Shown: positions 33,727 to 43,529, counted from the stretch's first letter. The stretch is DNA of 64,000 nt from Saprospiraceae bacterium (GCA_027488935.1 JAIYAP010000071.1:1-64000); one strand, 5' to 3'. Notes: generated by a model not told the origin, from the sequence alone. A program made the numbers and translations.

Positions 33727-34707
33727 ATGTTGCGCAAAAAAACCAGACATATAATACGGTACGCATTACTAAACGCCTTTTTACTGGCAGGTGTTTGGGG
33801 CTGTCGTAAGGATGTGGTCAACGACTTCGATCCTTATCCTGCTACGCTGGCGGATCTGCAACCTTTGTTGTCGCAGGTTCCTAGCCCGTCTGTACAAACC
33901 ACTTATTCGCTCGCAGGATTATCGAAAGATACCATGCTCCTGAGCCCGAGCGGACTTCGGATCTTCCTAACCGATGTTAGTGCGTTGTTGGTAGACGGGA
34001 ATGGACAAACTGCAGCATTCAACACCTGCCAAAATCCTTCCATGGAACTGATGGAAGTATTGAAAAAAGGCGATTTGGCAGCGCGGGAAATACCGACCAC
34101 CAGTGCCGACGGTACCTTATTGGAAACTTCCGGGGTATTTCGTTTGCGCTTTTTTTGTGGAAATGAAGAACTTTTCCTGAAACCGGGCCGTACCATTAAA
34201 ATACAAGTGCCTGAAAACAACCGGCGAGATGATTTATTTGTTTACAATGGAATAATTACTCAAAATCAATTGAGTAGTTGGGAAAACAGTGGCGAACCTG
34301 TTTATTTGGCCGACTGGCTTTCGGTGGATAACACGGAAATGATTAATGGGTATGAGTTGATTGTGCAACAACTGGGTTGGATTTCGAACAGCCGCAAGGT
34401 GCCCGGTCCTTATTTCAGCTTTTGTGTAGAGGTGCCAGAAGGTTTTTCGCAGTTAAATACCGTCGTATATATGGTATTTAAAAACGTAAAAACCGTGGCT
34501 GCCATGGTACCAGGATCTAATCCGCAGCAGTTTTGCTCCAATAGCATACCCGCAGGGTACCCCGTAAAGTTGATAACCGTAAGTAAATACGGCAATCAAT
34601 ATTGGCTGGGCAGTAAAGAAACAGAAACCGGCGCGAATGGGTCTTTGAGCCTGGTTCCGCAAATTGTAACAGAACAACAAGTGTTGGCTGTTTTAAAAAG
34701 TTTTTAA
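33727..34707 (+). CDS. Putative lipoprotein of the ECF operon
   Basis: A 326-residue protein with a lipoprotein-like signal (A-G-V-W-G-C, Cys26). The mature part is strand-rich, with four or five cysteines (around 101, 142, 237 and 264) that could form disulfides. Segments such as D-T-M-L-L-S-P-S-G-L-R-I-F and L-R-F-F-C-G-N-E suggest a beta-sandwich. No family is recognised. It is 145 bases after the barrel gene in the same direction and could be a surface sensor or the ligand binder of the system. A hairpin follows the stop. Confidence 0.6.
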   Translation: MLRKKTRHIIRYALLNAFLLAGVWGCRKDVVNDFDPYPATLADLQPLLSQVPSPSVQTTYSLAGLSKDTMLLSPSGLRIFLTDVSALLVDGNGQTAAFNTCQNPSMELMEVLKKGDLAAREIPTTSADGTLLETSGVFRLRFFCGNEELFLKPGRTIKIQVPENNRRDDLFVYNGIITQNQLSSWENSGEPVYLADWLSVDNTEMINGYELIVQQLGWISNSRKVPGPYFSFCVEVPEGFSQLNTVVYMVFKNVKTVAAMVPGSNPQQFCSNSIPAGYPVKLITVSKYGNQYWLGSKETETGANGSLSLVPQIVTEQQVLAVLKSF

Positions 34708-34712
34708 GCACA

Positions 34713-34735
34713 AAACAGGCCTATAAAGCCTGTTT
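34713..34735 (+). terminator. Hairpin after the ECF operon
   Basis: An 8-bp stem (34713-34720 with 34728-34735), 7-nt loop and a following T-G rich run, starting 5 bases after the stop. Moderately convincing. Confidence 0.5.
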
Positions 34736-34765
34736 GTGTAAAGATACCCGTGTTTAGTAATTTTG
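34733..34765 (+). promoter_or_regulatory. Candidate apaG promoter
   Basis: TTTG at 34733-34736 and TAatTTTG at 34758-34765, spaced 21 bases apart. The leader to ATG 34917 would be about 145 nt. Confidence 0.45.
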
Positions 34766-34771
34766 TATTAG

Positions 34772-34798
34772 GCCGAGCCGGTAAAGACCGGTCTCGGC
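34772..34798 (+). ncRNA. Structured element in the apaG leader
   Basis: A GC-rich 11-bp stem with one bulge (34772-34782 with 34787-34798) and a 4-nt loop lies just downstream of the predicted start site. It has no T tract, so it is not a good terminator. It may stabilise the leader or be a regulatory structure; no riboswitch class is recognised. Confidence 0.35.
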
Positions 34799-34916
34799 TT
34801 ATTCGTTAATATTCTGTTTCATTTAAAAGAAAATGAACACTTTTGTCGTGATTTTCATTTAAGTGTGAAGATATTCGCACCAACCAAATCAACTCTCACG
34901 GACATACGCAAAGGCA

Positions 34917-35303
34917 ATGGAAATTCTGACAACCAATGGCATCACAGTGAGCGTAGAAACGCAATATTTACCCGCACATTCGGATCCGCGCGCTTCCAAA
35001 TTTATTTTTGGCTATTTTATCACCATCGAAAACGGCAGCCCGCATACGGTGCAGTTAATGAGCCGGCGCTGGATGATTCATGACGCCAGCACAACGGTGC
35101 GCGAAGTGAAAGGCGATGGGGTGGTCGGTCAACAACCCGTTTTGCAACCTGGAGAAAGTTATTCCTATTCTTCTTATTGCGATTTGAGCGCCGAAATCGG
35201 GAAAATGCAGGGTGCTTATCTGATGACCCGCATCGAAGATCGTTCGAACTTTGAGGTTATAATTCCCGAATTCAAACTGATTGTACCCTTCAAACTCAAT
35301 TAA
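34917..35303 (+). CDS. apaG: ApaG family protein
   Basis: A 128-residue protein of normal ApaG length. The conserved parts are G-I-T-V-S-V-E-T-Q-Y-L, then S-R-R-W-M-I-H-D and G-D-G-V-V-G-Q-Q-P-V-L-Q-P-G-E, the family signature, followed by M-Q-G-A-Y. ApaG forms a fibronectin-III-like fold; the genetic link to Co2+/Mg2+ handling comes from enterobacteria and its biochemical role remains unclear. Here it stands alone without apaH or rsmA. A strong terminator follows. Confidence 0.92.
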   Translation: MEILTTNGITVSVETQYLPAHSDPRASKFIFGYFITIENGSPHTVQLMSRRWMIHDASTTVREVKGDGVVGQQPVLQPGESYSYSSYCDLSAEIGKMQGAYLMTRIEDRSNFEVIIPEFKLIVPFKLN

Positions 35304-35340
35304 TTTTGGTTTTTAAGGGGTTTGCACGATACCATTTATC

Positions 35341-35381
35341 AAAAACCGTAGTTTAGCTGTTGACTGAACTACGGTTTTTTT
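35341..35381 (+). terminator. Rho-independent terminator after apaG
   Basis: A 13-bp perfect stem (35341-35353 with 35367-35379) with a loop of about 13 nt and a run of seven T. Confidence 0.85.
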
Positions 35382-35526
35382 GTGTTTTGTACAAAACAGA
35401 CAGAATTAACGTTCCTGTTCTGGCAGCGCACAAACAGGACCATTGTATCTTGTTTACAACTGCGCCCCAATCGCTGTTATCCACCTATTTTTTACTCCTT
35501 TTCCCAACTAACAAACTGATTCATTC

Positions 35527-38500
35527 ATGAAGAACCGATTGTTACCCGCCTGTATTGCTTTGGCTTTTTGCCTAATCCCAATTTTTATACATGCTCAAAC
35601 GGACCCTGTCCCCGAGGTAAATATCGTTGGGCCAACAGTGGTGTGCCAGGGCGATTGCGCTACTTTAGGCGCGCTGTTTATGAATGTGCCCCAACCTATC
35701 GGTTATATTTGGTCGGGCCCGAATGGTTTTACTTCCAATGCGCCCCAAATTACAATATGCCCGCAGGCCAACAGTGGCGGGCCCGCTAATACGTCCAATT
35801 TTTATTTTCTTCAAATTGTGGGACCGAATGGCAATGTGGTAGCGGCAGATACACATGAAATCAAGATACTTCCATTCATTCCAATTAAAATTCTATCCAG
35901 CAATACTGCGCCTTGTAACTTCGACACTACCGCTTTTTCACAAGATAATTGTGAGTTAAACTGCCCGAATAGCACGGTAACCTATTCCATCGAAAATTTC
36001 GGGCAGGCTGGTACGCAAAGTTTTATCAGTTGGCAAGTTTCTGGAGCCAGCAGTTACACTATTAATAATCCACCGTTCAACAGATCTGTTACGGTTACCT
36101 GGGGAGGCGCCGGGACAGGTTTTGTTTCAGTAATATCGGACGGTATTTCAAACTGCAGTGGAGAAGATGCCCTTTGTATAACCATCATTCCTGAGCCTGT
36201 TGCAAAATTTACTACAACGCCAGCCAATGGCGTCCCACTGGCACTTTGTAAGGGACAAACTGTGTATTTTGAAAATAAAAGTACCGGTGCCGATAGTTAT
36301 GAATGGTACTTTAGCGATGATCTGTCCAGTACCAATGCCCTGAATCCAGAACATACTTTTCAAAATCCGGGCTTGTATTTGGTTACCCTCATTGCACGCA
36401 GCAGTTGCCTTTGCGCCGATACAACAACATTGGAAGTGTATGTTATTGATGCGGTTACACCCGCACTTGATTGCATTGGCACCATTTGCCCGGGTGCTAC
36501 CGTTACTTACACTGCATCGAATGGATGTGCACCTTTTAACTGGGCGGTTTCGCCCAATGGTACGGTGCTAGGCGGTGGACAAAATAATTCGGATACCATC
36601 CAGGTATCGTGGAACAGCGGCCCTGCCGGACAAATCACCCTGAGCGCCCAACCTTGCAGTGGAACGGCCTGCCCAACCCCAACGGTTTTTCAAATACCCA
36701 TTATCAGTGATAATGCCGAAATAAGTGGCCCCGAACGGGTTTGCCCGGGTAGCACGGAAACCTATTCCATTGAACCTTACGGCGGCACCGGATTTATCTG
36801 GACGATTTCAGGCGCGGGCACCATCGTGGATGGACAAGGGACCAATCGTATTACGGTCGACTGGAACACCTTCCCCAATCCGAACTTCACCAATTGGATA
36901 CAAGTACAATATGACAACTGTTACCTGGGTTGCGGTGGACAGGATTCTATTGGGGTATTGATTGTTTCGCCTTTTTCGATCAATGGTCCGGTAGAACTTT
37001 GTGCGGGCGCAACCGGCAATTTCAATACTTTTTTGAGCGCAACCAACCAACCAATACAGGCAAACTGGACGCTTACTGGCCCGAATGGCGCTGTCGTTTG
37101 GTCGACCGGAGCGGCTGCGGCCAATGTTGCAGCGCCCTTTGTTGCCGGAAGTGGTATTTATCAAATGGTGGCCACGCCTGCCAATCCGAATGAATCCTGC
37201 ACCGATGCTGCACGTTGGACGGTAGTTGCGTCTGCCTTGCCTAGTAAACCAACCAGCATTACGGGCGCAAAAAACATTTGCCCGGGCACTACCTACAATT
37301 ACAAAGCAGAAGGACTGCCGAATGACAACAATGTGGTGTGGACGGTACAAAATGGCCCAGGCGCGCCGAGTACCATCCAGGGCAATCCGATCAATGTAAA
37401 CTGGGCTGCCAATGGGCCCCGTTGGTTGTCGGCAGCAGCAGTAAGCACCAATGGACTTAATTGTAGCTCAGACACCCTTCGTTTAGATATTTCGGTGATA
37501 AATACCCTGCCCATCACGGGCGATCCGCAAGTGTGTATCAACACCCTTTCCGATTATTCAATATTGCCGCTGCAAAATATTGATATTCAATGGAGTATTA
37601 GCCCTAGTTCGGCTGCTGCAATTGCGGATGGGCAGGGCACTGAGCAGCTTCGGTTATTTTGGACAGAAGCGGGCGGACATGTTATTTCGGTTTCGGTGTG
37701 TGGACAAACGTCCCAATATCCGGTAACCGTATTGGCATCGCCACTACCCAATGTCATTTCTCCTGCCGGCCTATGCGTCGGTACAAGTGCTGTTGTTCAA
37801 ACCAGCAACAGTTTTGTAGACTACCAATGGTCGGATGTAAACGGGGTGGTTTTGAGTACCCTCGCTACGCCCAGTTTGCAGGCAGGGAGTTATGCGCTGC
37901 AAGTAACCGATGGCAATGGCTGCGTGGGAACAACTGAATTCACCATTGATCAGCGGCCACAACCCAACCTGACCATTTCTACGGCCGATCCTACCGGTTT
38001 TTGTAATAATTCGAATTTTATTACCCTGACAGCATTGGGCTCCATTGATGTAGATTATACTTACCAGTGGTTTCAGGATGGTAACCCGGTGGGAACCAAC
38101 AGTCCTATCTATGTTACCAATCAATACGGCAATTACACCGCAACCGTGAGCAACTTTTTTGGGTGTAGTGCTACGGCTGGCCCCATTTTGCTGTTTAGCT
38201 ATTGTGGTCCCGGCGGTGGTGGATATGGATTTCCAGCCAGTGGCGGCGCTTGTCCACCGAATAGTGTTGATATAGGTATCCTTCCAACGGCAAAATGCGA
38301 TTCGTTTCAGTTTAACCTGATTAACAATGGATTGTATGTTGCTGGTTCGGCTAATTGGCAATTTGGTCAATCAGGCGCGTTGCTGAGTGGCACTTCCAAT
38401 CAAGATAATCCGTCCTTTTATTTTAACAATGCTGGCAAATATGTAGCGATCTTAACCGTGCAGCTTACGGATGGAAGCACTTGTTTTGTCATTGACTCGG

Positions 38501-41500
38501 TTGACGTGTTACTGCATGCGCAGTTTGATCCGATCATGGATTGCCCTGGCGCGAATTCGTCCTTCAAAGACGTTTCCACCTTACTGCCGGGTGCTGCTGT
38601 AACCACCTGGGGCTGGGACTTTGGCGACCCTGTGAGTGGCCCAAACAATACATCGTTTTTGCAAGACCCCTCCCATAATTTTAATGCAGGCGGGTTCTTT
38701 CTTGTCACCCTGACCATCACCGAACTAAGCGGTTGTATTTCTCAACAAACCCAAATGGTAGAAGTACCGGCACCGGCGCCCCTCAATTACAATCCACCTA
38801 CAGCAACTTGCGCGGGCAATGCGCTTGAATTTACCGCCGTGGGTACGCCAGACATCACGATGATCACCTGGGATTTTGGGGATCCGGCAAGTGGCGGCGC
38901 CAATACGGCCACCGGTATTCCCGTTTACCACAATTATAGCCCGGCAGGTACATACACCGTTACGGCATTTTCTACCAATACATACGGCTGTACGGCGAGT
39001 TTTGTTAAAAGTATTGTCGTACAACCCAATCCGCTTACTGGTACCATTATACCGAATGCCCCAGCCCCCTTGTGTGAGGGCAAAACCCAAACACTCACAG
39101 CACCAGCTGGCGCAGTGGCTTACCTTTGGACGGATGGCAGTACGGCGCAAAGCATCAACGTAAGCGAAGCCGGTAGCTATCGCGTTACGTTAACTGATGC
39201 CAATGGGTGCTCTTATGCAACCCCGGCAGTAGATGTGAACATCACCCCGGCACCAGATGCCTTAATCAAAGCGTTCCTGGAAAATGAACTGGGTCAGGTA
39301 ATTGGCACTTCCTATCCAACCTTGAGTACCTGCGCAGGAGAGGACGTGCACCTGGTAGCGGTTGGTAATGGCGCATACAATTATACCTGGTCGGGTGGGA
39401 ATGGCACCGGGGCCGACCTGTTTTTCTCCGCGTTCCGTGGCAACTTATTAACAGTTGGAACCCATATTTACACCGTCACGATCACTGATGTTGTGGGAGG
39501 CTGTACGGCGGTTTCCGATCCATTTGTGGTGGATGTACATCCTGTTCCTAGTGGTTTTTCGATCAGTACGAGTGGTATTTGTGCAAATAACCCGAACACA
39601 CTGACCTACGCAGGACCAACACCCGCCAATTGGCAATTGATTTGGAGCAATGGGGAGGCTGGCCCAACCCTTAGTACAACGGCTTCGGGTGCTTATTATA
39701 TTCGGGTGGTGAATGAATTTGGCTGTGAAGGCCGCAGCAATACAGTCTCTATTTTGCCAGGCCCGCCGGTATCTTCTATTCCAGGAGGTTGTCATACCCG
39801 CTGTGCGCCCGATACGATTTGTCTGCCCATCTTGCCCAACATAACCAGTTGGCAATGGTATTTAAATGGCACGCCGATTCCGGGAGCGACTACGCCAAAT
39901 TTTGTGGCGCAGCAAAGTGGCACCTATTGGGCTGTTTTGAGTGATATTTTTGGCTGTTCGGGACAAAGCGATCCGCTTACCCTTCAATTATTTCAAGGCA
40001 CCGGCGATATTAATGGACAGGTTTGGTCGGATGTAAATGACAATGGAATCATCGATGGTCCCGATACGCTGATTACGGGCATCCCGGTACAATTGCTTTC
40101 TTCGGGCGGTGCAGTGCTTAACACCTTGAGTTCAGATATAAATGGTGCTGTCGCATTTTCCAATATCCCATCTACCAATTATTCAATTTATATAGACCCG
40201 GCTGCCCTTACTTCCAATTGGGCGGTGGTAATCGGAACCCAACCATTAGGCATTACGGGTTGTGATAACGTGGCATCGGGCGACCTTTTGGTAAAATTTG
40301 TGTGCACGCCTTCAACAGCAAGTGTAAATTTAATGGCCTGTCCTGGCCAATTTGCCAATTATAACGGCACCGCGGTTGCAACTGGAACAAGCCAGGTATT
40401 TACGCTAACCAATGCTTTCGGCTGTGATTCTCTGGTAACCGTGTCCGTGGGTGCTTTGCCGGTTTCCAATACCACCTTGAATGTTCGGGTTTGTCCTGGT
40501 GCGACCTATAATTACGCGGGTGTACAACTGCCTGTTGGCGCAACGCAAATTTTTACGTTGGTCAATTATACGGGCTGCGATTCGCTGGTAACCGTTAATG
40601 TAAATGCTTTGGCTACCTCAACAAGTACGCTCAACGTAAAAGTATGCAATGGTGCCACCTACAATTATTTTGGTTCCCAATTGGGGGTAGGCCAAAGTGC
40701 TAATTTTACCTTTAGCAATTACTTAGGCTGCGATTCTACCGTAACGATCAACGTAAGCGCTTATGCCTTGGTGACGGGCAGCCTAAATGTTAGTATTTGC
40801 CCGAATGACACATTTATCTACTTTGGCACACCTATTCTTGTAGGCGATGTTGCGACCTTCACGTTATCGAGCGTGATCACCGGTTGCGATTCAGTGGTAA
40901 CAGTTATGGTAGCGCCCTTGCCTACTTTTGCAAGTGCCTTTGAAGCACAAGTTTGTCCGCGTACCAGTTTTAGTTACCGAGGGGAGGACCTTGCCATTGG
41001 TACCATCCAAGACTTCACCTTATCAAGTGTAATCACGGGATGCGATTCCACCGTAACGGTCAGCGTGAGCGCTTTGCCCGAATTTACCAGCGCTTTTGTA
41101 CAAAAGGTATGCCCGGGGGAAACCTTTACTTATGAAAATACCACCCTGGTAGCGGGCGACATACAAAGTTTTACCTTGGTGAGCACGGGCAATGGCTGCG
41201 ACTCGGTGGTAACCATTACGGTATTGGAAAAACCCATCGCCCAGGATACCTTGTTATTTACAGTCTGCCCCGGCACAGCCTTTGATTACAATGGCACAAA
41301 ATTGCAGCCTGGCGCAACCCAAACTTTTCCATTTTTAGGGTTTGAAGGCTGCGACTCCACGGTAACGGTCAGCGTGAGCGCCTATCCAGATGCTACCTTT
41401 ACATTAGGATCCGCTCCGTCCTGCCTGAATACGCCTACCGGACAATTGGACGTGCTGAATGCCAGCGGTGGCCTTACACCCTATCTGTATTCGCTGGACG

Positions 41501-42147
41501 GCACCGTTTTTCAGGATTCCACCAATTTTGAATTGTTGACGCCTGGCAATTATACCGTATATCTGCAGGACGGCAATGATTGTTTGTTTGAAAGAGATAC
41601 CCTCATCGCGTCTATTCCCGCGCTGACTGTCAATTTACAAAATGGCATTTTGCCCTGCGATACCAGTGGTGTACGCCTTACGCCCATCATTGGAGCCGGA
41701 CAAAACAACCTCCTATATCAATGGTGGAACGGTGCTACCACCGAAAATACTACTGCACTGGAACCGGGTATCGTATGGGTAGAAGTGCGCAATGTTTGCG
41801 AAACCCAGCGCGCTGAGGCCAGTGCCAATTGGGCCGATTTTGAATTTGATGCCTCCTATGTATATGTGCCCAATGTATTTTCACCCAATGCAAGTCGCGC
41901 AGAGAATGCAAGCTTCCATCCATTTTTCCCGGTTGGGGTTGAATTGACGGACTACCGTTTTGAGGTATTCGATCGCTGGGGTAGTATGATGTTCCACTCC
42001 GAACAAATCAATGAAGGCTGGGATGGCAATTTTAAAAGCAAAGGTTTTAAACCCGGCGTATGTGCCTGGTACTTAGTTGCAAAAATAGCCTATTGCGGAC
42101 AGGTATTTGAAATTAAAAAGAAAGGCGATGTTACTTTGGTAAATTAG
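35527..42147 (+). CDS. Giant PKD-repeat surface adhesin with T9SS type B sorting domain
   Basis: 2206 residues with a signal peptide (about 1-24, ending I-H-A-Q). PKD domains are clear near 235-300, 1000-1065 and 1090-1150 (W-D-F-G-D-P and Y-E-W-Y-F-S-D-D). Ig-like cysteine-paired segments lie between. A SdrD_B/prealbumin-like domain (about 1490-1565: Q-V-W-S-D-V-N-D-N-G) follows, then seven tandem repeats of about 52 residues (1600-1950). The C-terminal 100 residues are a gliding/CHU_C-type (type B) sorting domain: P-N-V-F-S-P-N and Y-R-F-E-V-F-D-R-W-G. It is exported by T9SS and displayed on the cell surface. Unlike the adhesin at 58010 it has no PorP/SprF gene beside it. Its ligand is unknown. 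Confidence 0.9.
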   Translation: MKNRLLPACIALAFCLIPIFIHAQTDPVPEVNIVGPTVVCQGDCATLGALFMNVPQPIGYIWSGPNGFTSNAPQITICPQANSGGPANTSNFYFLQIVGPNGNVVAADTHEIKILPFIPIKILSSNTAPCNFDTTAFSQDNCELNCPNSTVTYSIENFGQAGTQSFISWQVSGASSYTINNPPFNRSVTVTWGGAGTGFVSVISDGISNCSGEDALCITIIPEPVAKFTTTPANGVPLALCKGQTVYFENKSTGADSYEWYFSDDLSSTNALNPEHTFQNPGLYLVTLIARSSCLCADTTTLEVYVIDAVTPALDCIGTICPGATVTYTASNGCAPFNWAVSPNGTVLGGGQNNSDTIQVSWNSGPAGQITLSAQPCSGTACPTPTVFQIPIISDNAEISGPERVCPGSTETYSIEPYGGTGFIWTISGAGTIVDGQGTNRITVDWNTFPNPNFTNWIQVQYDNCYLGCGGQDSIGVLIVSPFSINGPVELCAGATGNFNTFLSATNQPIQANWTLTGPNGAVVWSTGAAAANVAAPFVAGSGIYQMVATPANPNESCTDAARWTVVASALPSKPTSITGAKNICPGTTYNYKAEGLPNDNNVVWTVQNGPGAPSTIQGNPINVNWAANGPRWLSAAAVSTNGLNCSSDTLRLDISVINTLPITGDPQVCINTLSDYSILPLQNIDIQWSISPSSAAAIADGQGTEQLRLFWTEAGGHVISVSVCGQTSQYPVTVLASPLPNVISPAGLCVGTSAVVQTSNSFVDYQWSDVNGVVLSTLATPSLQAGSYALQVTDGNGCVGTTEFTIDQRPQPNLTISTADPTGFCNNSNFITLTALGSIDVDYTYQWFQDGNPVGTNSPIYVTNQYGNYTATVSNFFGCSATAGPILLFSYCGPGGGGYGFPASGGACPPNSVDIGILPTAKCDSFQFNLINNGLYVAGSANWQFGQSGALLSGTSNQDNPSFYFNNAGKYVAILTVQLTDGSTCFVIDSVDVLLHAQFDPIMDCPGANSSFKDVSTLLPGAAVTTWGWDFGDPVSGPNNTSFLQDPSHNFNAGGFFLVTLTITELSGCISQQTQMVEVPAPAPLNYNPPTATCAGNALEFTAVGTPDITMITWDFGDPASGGANTATGIPVYHNYSPAGTYTVTAFSTNTYGCTASFVKSIVVQPNPLTGTIIPNAPAPLCEGKTQTLTAPAGAVAYLWTDGSTAQSINVSEAGSYRVTLTDANGCSYATPAVDVNITPAPDALIKAFLENELGQVIGTSYPTLSTCAGEDVHLVAVGNGAYNYTWSGGNGTGADLFFSAFRGNLLTVGTHIYTVTITDVVGGCTAVSDPFVVDVHPVPSGFSISTSGICANNPNTLTYAGPTPANWQLIWSNGEAGPTLSTTASGAYYIRVVNEFGCEGRSNTVSILPGPPVSSIPGGCHTRCAPDTICLPILPNITSWQWYLNGTPIPGATTPNFVAQQSGTYWAVLSDIFGCSGQSDPLTLQLFQGTGDINGQVWSDVNDNGIIDGPDTLITGIPVQLLSSGGAVLNTLSSDINGAVAFSNIPSTNYSIYIDPAALTSNWAVVIGTQPLGITGCDNVASGDLLVKFVCTPSTASVNLMACPGQFANYNGTAVATGTSQVFTLTNAFGCDSLVTVSVGALPVSNTTLNVRVCPGATYNYAGVQLPVGATQIFTLVNYTGCDSLVTVNVNALATSTSTLNVKVCNGATYNYFGSQLGVGQSANFTFSNYLGCDSTVTINVSAYALVTGSLNVSICPNDTFIYFGTPILVGDVATFTLSSVITGCDSVVTVMVAPLPTFASAFEAQVCPRTSFSYRGEDLAIGTIQDFTLSSVITGCDSTVTVSVSALPEFTSAFVQKVCPGETFTYENTTLVAGDIQSFTLVSTGNGCDSVVTITVLEKPIAQDTLLFTVCPGTAFDYNGTKLQPGATQTFPFLGFEGCDSTVTVSVSAYPDATFTLGSAPSCLNTPTGQLDVLNASGGLTPYLYSLDGTVFQDSTNFELLTPGNYTVYLQDGNDCLFERDTLIASIPALTVNLQNGILPCDTSGVRLTPIIGAGQNNLLYQWWNGATTENTTALEPGIVWVEVRNVCETQRAEASANWADFEFDASYVYVPNVFSPNASRAENASFHPFFPVGVELTDYRFEVFDRWGSMMFHSEQINEGWDGNFKSKGFKPGVCAWYLVAKIAYCGQVFEIKKKGDVTLVN
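40330..41390 (+). repeat. Seven tandem repeats of about 155 bp inside the giant adhesin
   Basis: Copies start near 40336, 40490, 40645, 40795, 40951, 41108 and 41266. Each encodes about 52 residues with the frame V-C-P-G-x-x-x-x-Y near the start and G-C-D-S-x-V-T-V near the end, so each has two conserved cysteines that could bridge. The DNA copies are diverged, which argues against recent duplication. Confidence 0.85.
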
Positions 42148-42171
42148 ACTTGTCGCCAAAACAGGGTTTAT

Positions 42172-42218
42172 AAAAAATCGCTGATGGGAAGAGACCTTCC
42201 ACATCAGCGATTTTTTTT
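42172..42218. terminator. Bidirectional terminator between the adhesin and clpX
   Basis: A 15-bp stem (42172-42186 with 42202-42216) is flanked by A6 on the left and T8 on the right, so it works on both strands. It lies between the adhesin stop and the convergent clpX stop. Confidence 0.85.
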
Positions 42219-42239
42219 ACCCGATTCAACCAAGCGTTT

Positions 42240-43529
42240 TTATGCCGCCTTCAAGCGTCCCATGCGAGAGCGTTCCAGTTTTTCTTCTGCATAAGCACGC
42301 GTGATAATCAATTGGCGCTGCTCTGCACTTTTTGTTGGAGTAGGCATTTCAAACATTGCATCAGTCAGCACTGCCTCACACAAAGAGCGCAAGCCGCGGG
42401 CACCTAATTTATACTCCAATGCTTTTTCGGCAATGAAATCAACCGCAGCCGGTTCGAGGATGAGTTGAATATTTTCCAGCGAAAACAATTCTTCATACTG
42501 ACGCAGCAAGGCATTGCGTGGTTCGGTCAAAATACGGCGCAATGCATCCAGGTCTAGCGGATCAAGGTGCACTACAACCGGCAAACGACCCACCAACTCC
42601 GGAATCAACCCGAAGTTTTTCACGTCCTGGTGGCTTACATATTGCAGGAGATTTTCCCGATCAATTTTTTCAAATTCTTTTTTGTTATACCCAATCACCT
42701 GGGTATTTACCCGGCGCGCAATTACTTTTTCAATACCATCAAATGCGCCACCACAGATAAACAGGATATTACCGGTATTTACTTTTACCAGTTTTTGCTC
42801 CGGGTGTTTGCGGCCGCCTTGTGGGGGTACCAATACTTCGGCACCTTCCAGCATTTTAAGCATGCCTTGTTGTACGCCTTCGCCCGATACATCACGGGTG
42901 ATGGACGGATTGCCTTGTTTGCGGGCAATTTTATCAATTTCATCGATGTATACAATGCCGCGTTCCGCTGCTTCCACATCATAGTCGCACACCTGTAACA
43001 GGCGCGAAAGGATACTTTCAACGTCTTCGCCCACATAGCCGGCTTCGGTAAATACCGTAGCATCTACAATGGTAAAGGGCACATTGAGCAATTTGGCGAT
43101 CGACTTTGCCATCAGGGTTTTGCCGGTACCGGTTTGACCAATAAACAGGACGTTCGATTTTTCAATCTCAACGCCGTCTTCATTGATCTTCATTTGTTGG
43201 GACACACGCTTGTAATGGTTGTAAACAGCCACGGCGAGCACTTTTTTGGCTTCGTCTTGCCCAATTACGTATTTATCGAGAAAGGTTTTGATGCTTTTCG
43301 GTGGAATTAACTCAACGGGGCCGCCGAATTTCGAGCTTTTGCCCGTTTTTTCTTCCACCGGCGGTTCAACACCCGCCTTGCGCAATTCCTGGTTGATGAT
43401 TTCCTGTGCTTTTTCGGTACAGGTTTCACAGATTTGTCCATCCATGCCAGAAACAAGAATCATCACTTCTTCTTCACCGCGTCCGCAAAAAGAACAACGA
43501 TGCTGGGTAGGTTTACCGCGTTTGATCAT
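42240..43529 (-). CDS. clpX: ATP-dependent Clp protease ATP-binding subunit ClpX
   Basis: A 429-residue AAA+ unfoldase. The N-terminal zinc domain has Cys12, Cys15, Cys34 and Cys37. Walker A is G-Q-T-G-T-G-K-T (131-138), pore-1 loop G-Y-V-G (164-167), Walker B V-Y-I-D-E-I-D (193-199), and the sensor region G-L-I-P-E-L-V-G-R-L follows. The ClpP-contacting loop reads I-G-Y (279-281) rather than the enterobacterial I-G-F. It unfolds tagged substrates and feeds them to ClpP, encoded just upstream. A terminator lies between clpP and clpX, and a TAccTTTa box at 43600-43593 suggests clpX has its own promoter. Confidence 0.97.
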   Translation of the reverse strand: MIKRGKPTQHRCSFCGRGEEEVMILVSGMDGQICETCTEKAQEIINQELRKAGVEPPVEEKTGKSSKFGGPVELIPPKSIKTFLDKYVIGQDEAKKVLAVAVYNHYKRVSQQMKINEDGVEIEKSNVLFIGQTGTGKTLMAKSIAKLLNVPFTIVDATVFTEAGYVGEDVESILSRLLQVCDYDVEAAERGIVYIDEIDKIARKQGNPSITRDVSGEGVQQGMLKMLEGAEVLVPPQGGRKHPEQKLVKVNTGNILFICGGAFDGIEKVIARRVNTQVIGYNKKEFEKIDRENLLQYVSHQDVKNFGLIPELVGRLPVVVHLDPLDLDALRRILTEPRNALLRQYEELFSLENIQLILEPAAVDFIAEKALEYKLGARGLRSLCEAVLTDAMFEMPTPTKSAEQRQLIITRAYAEEKLERSRMGRLKAA

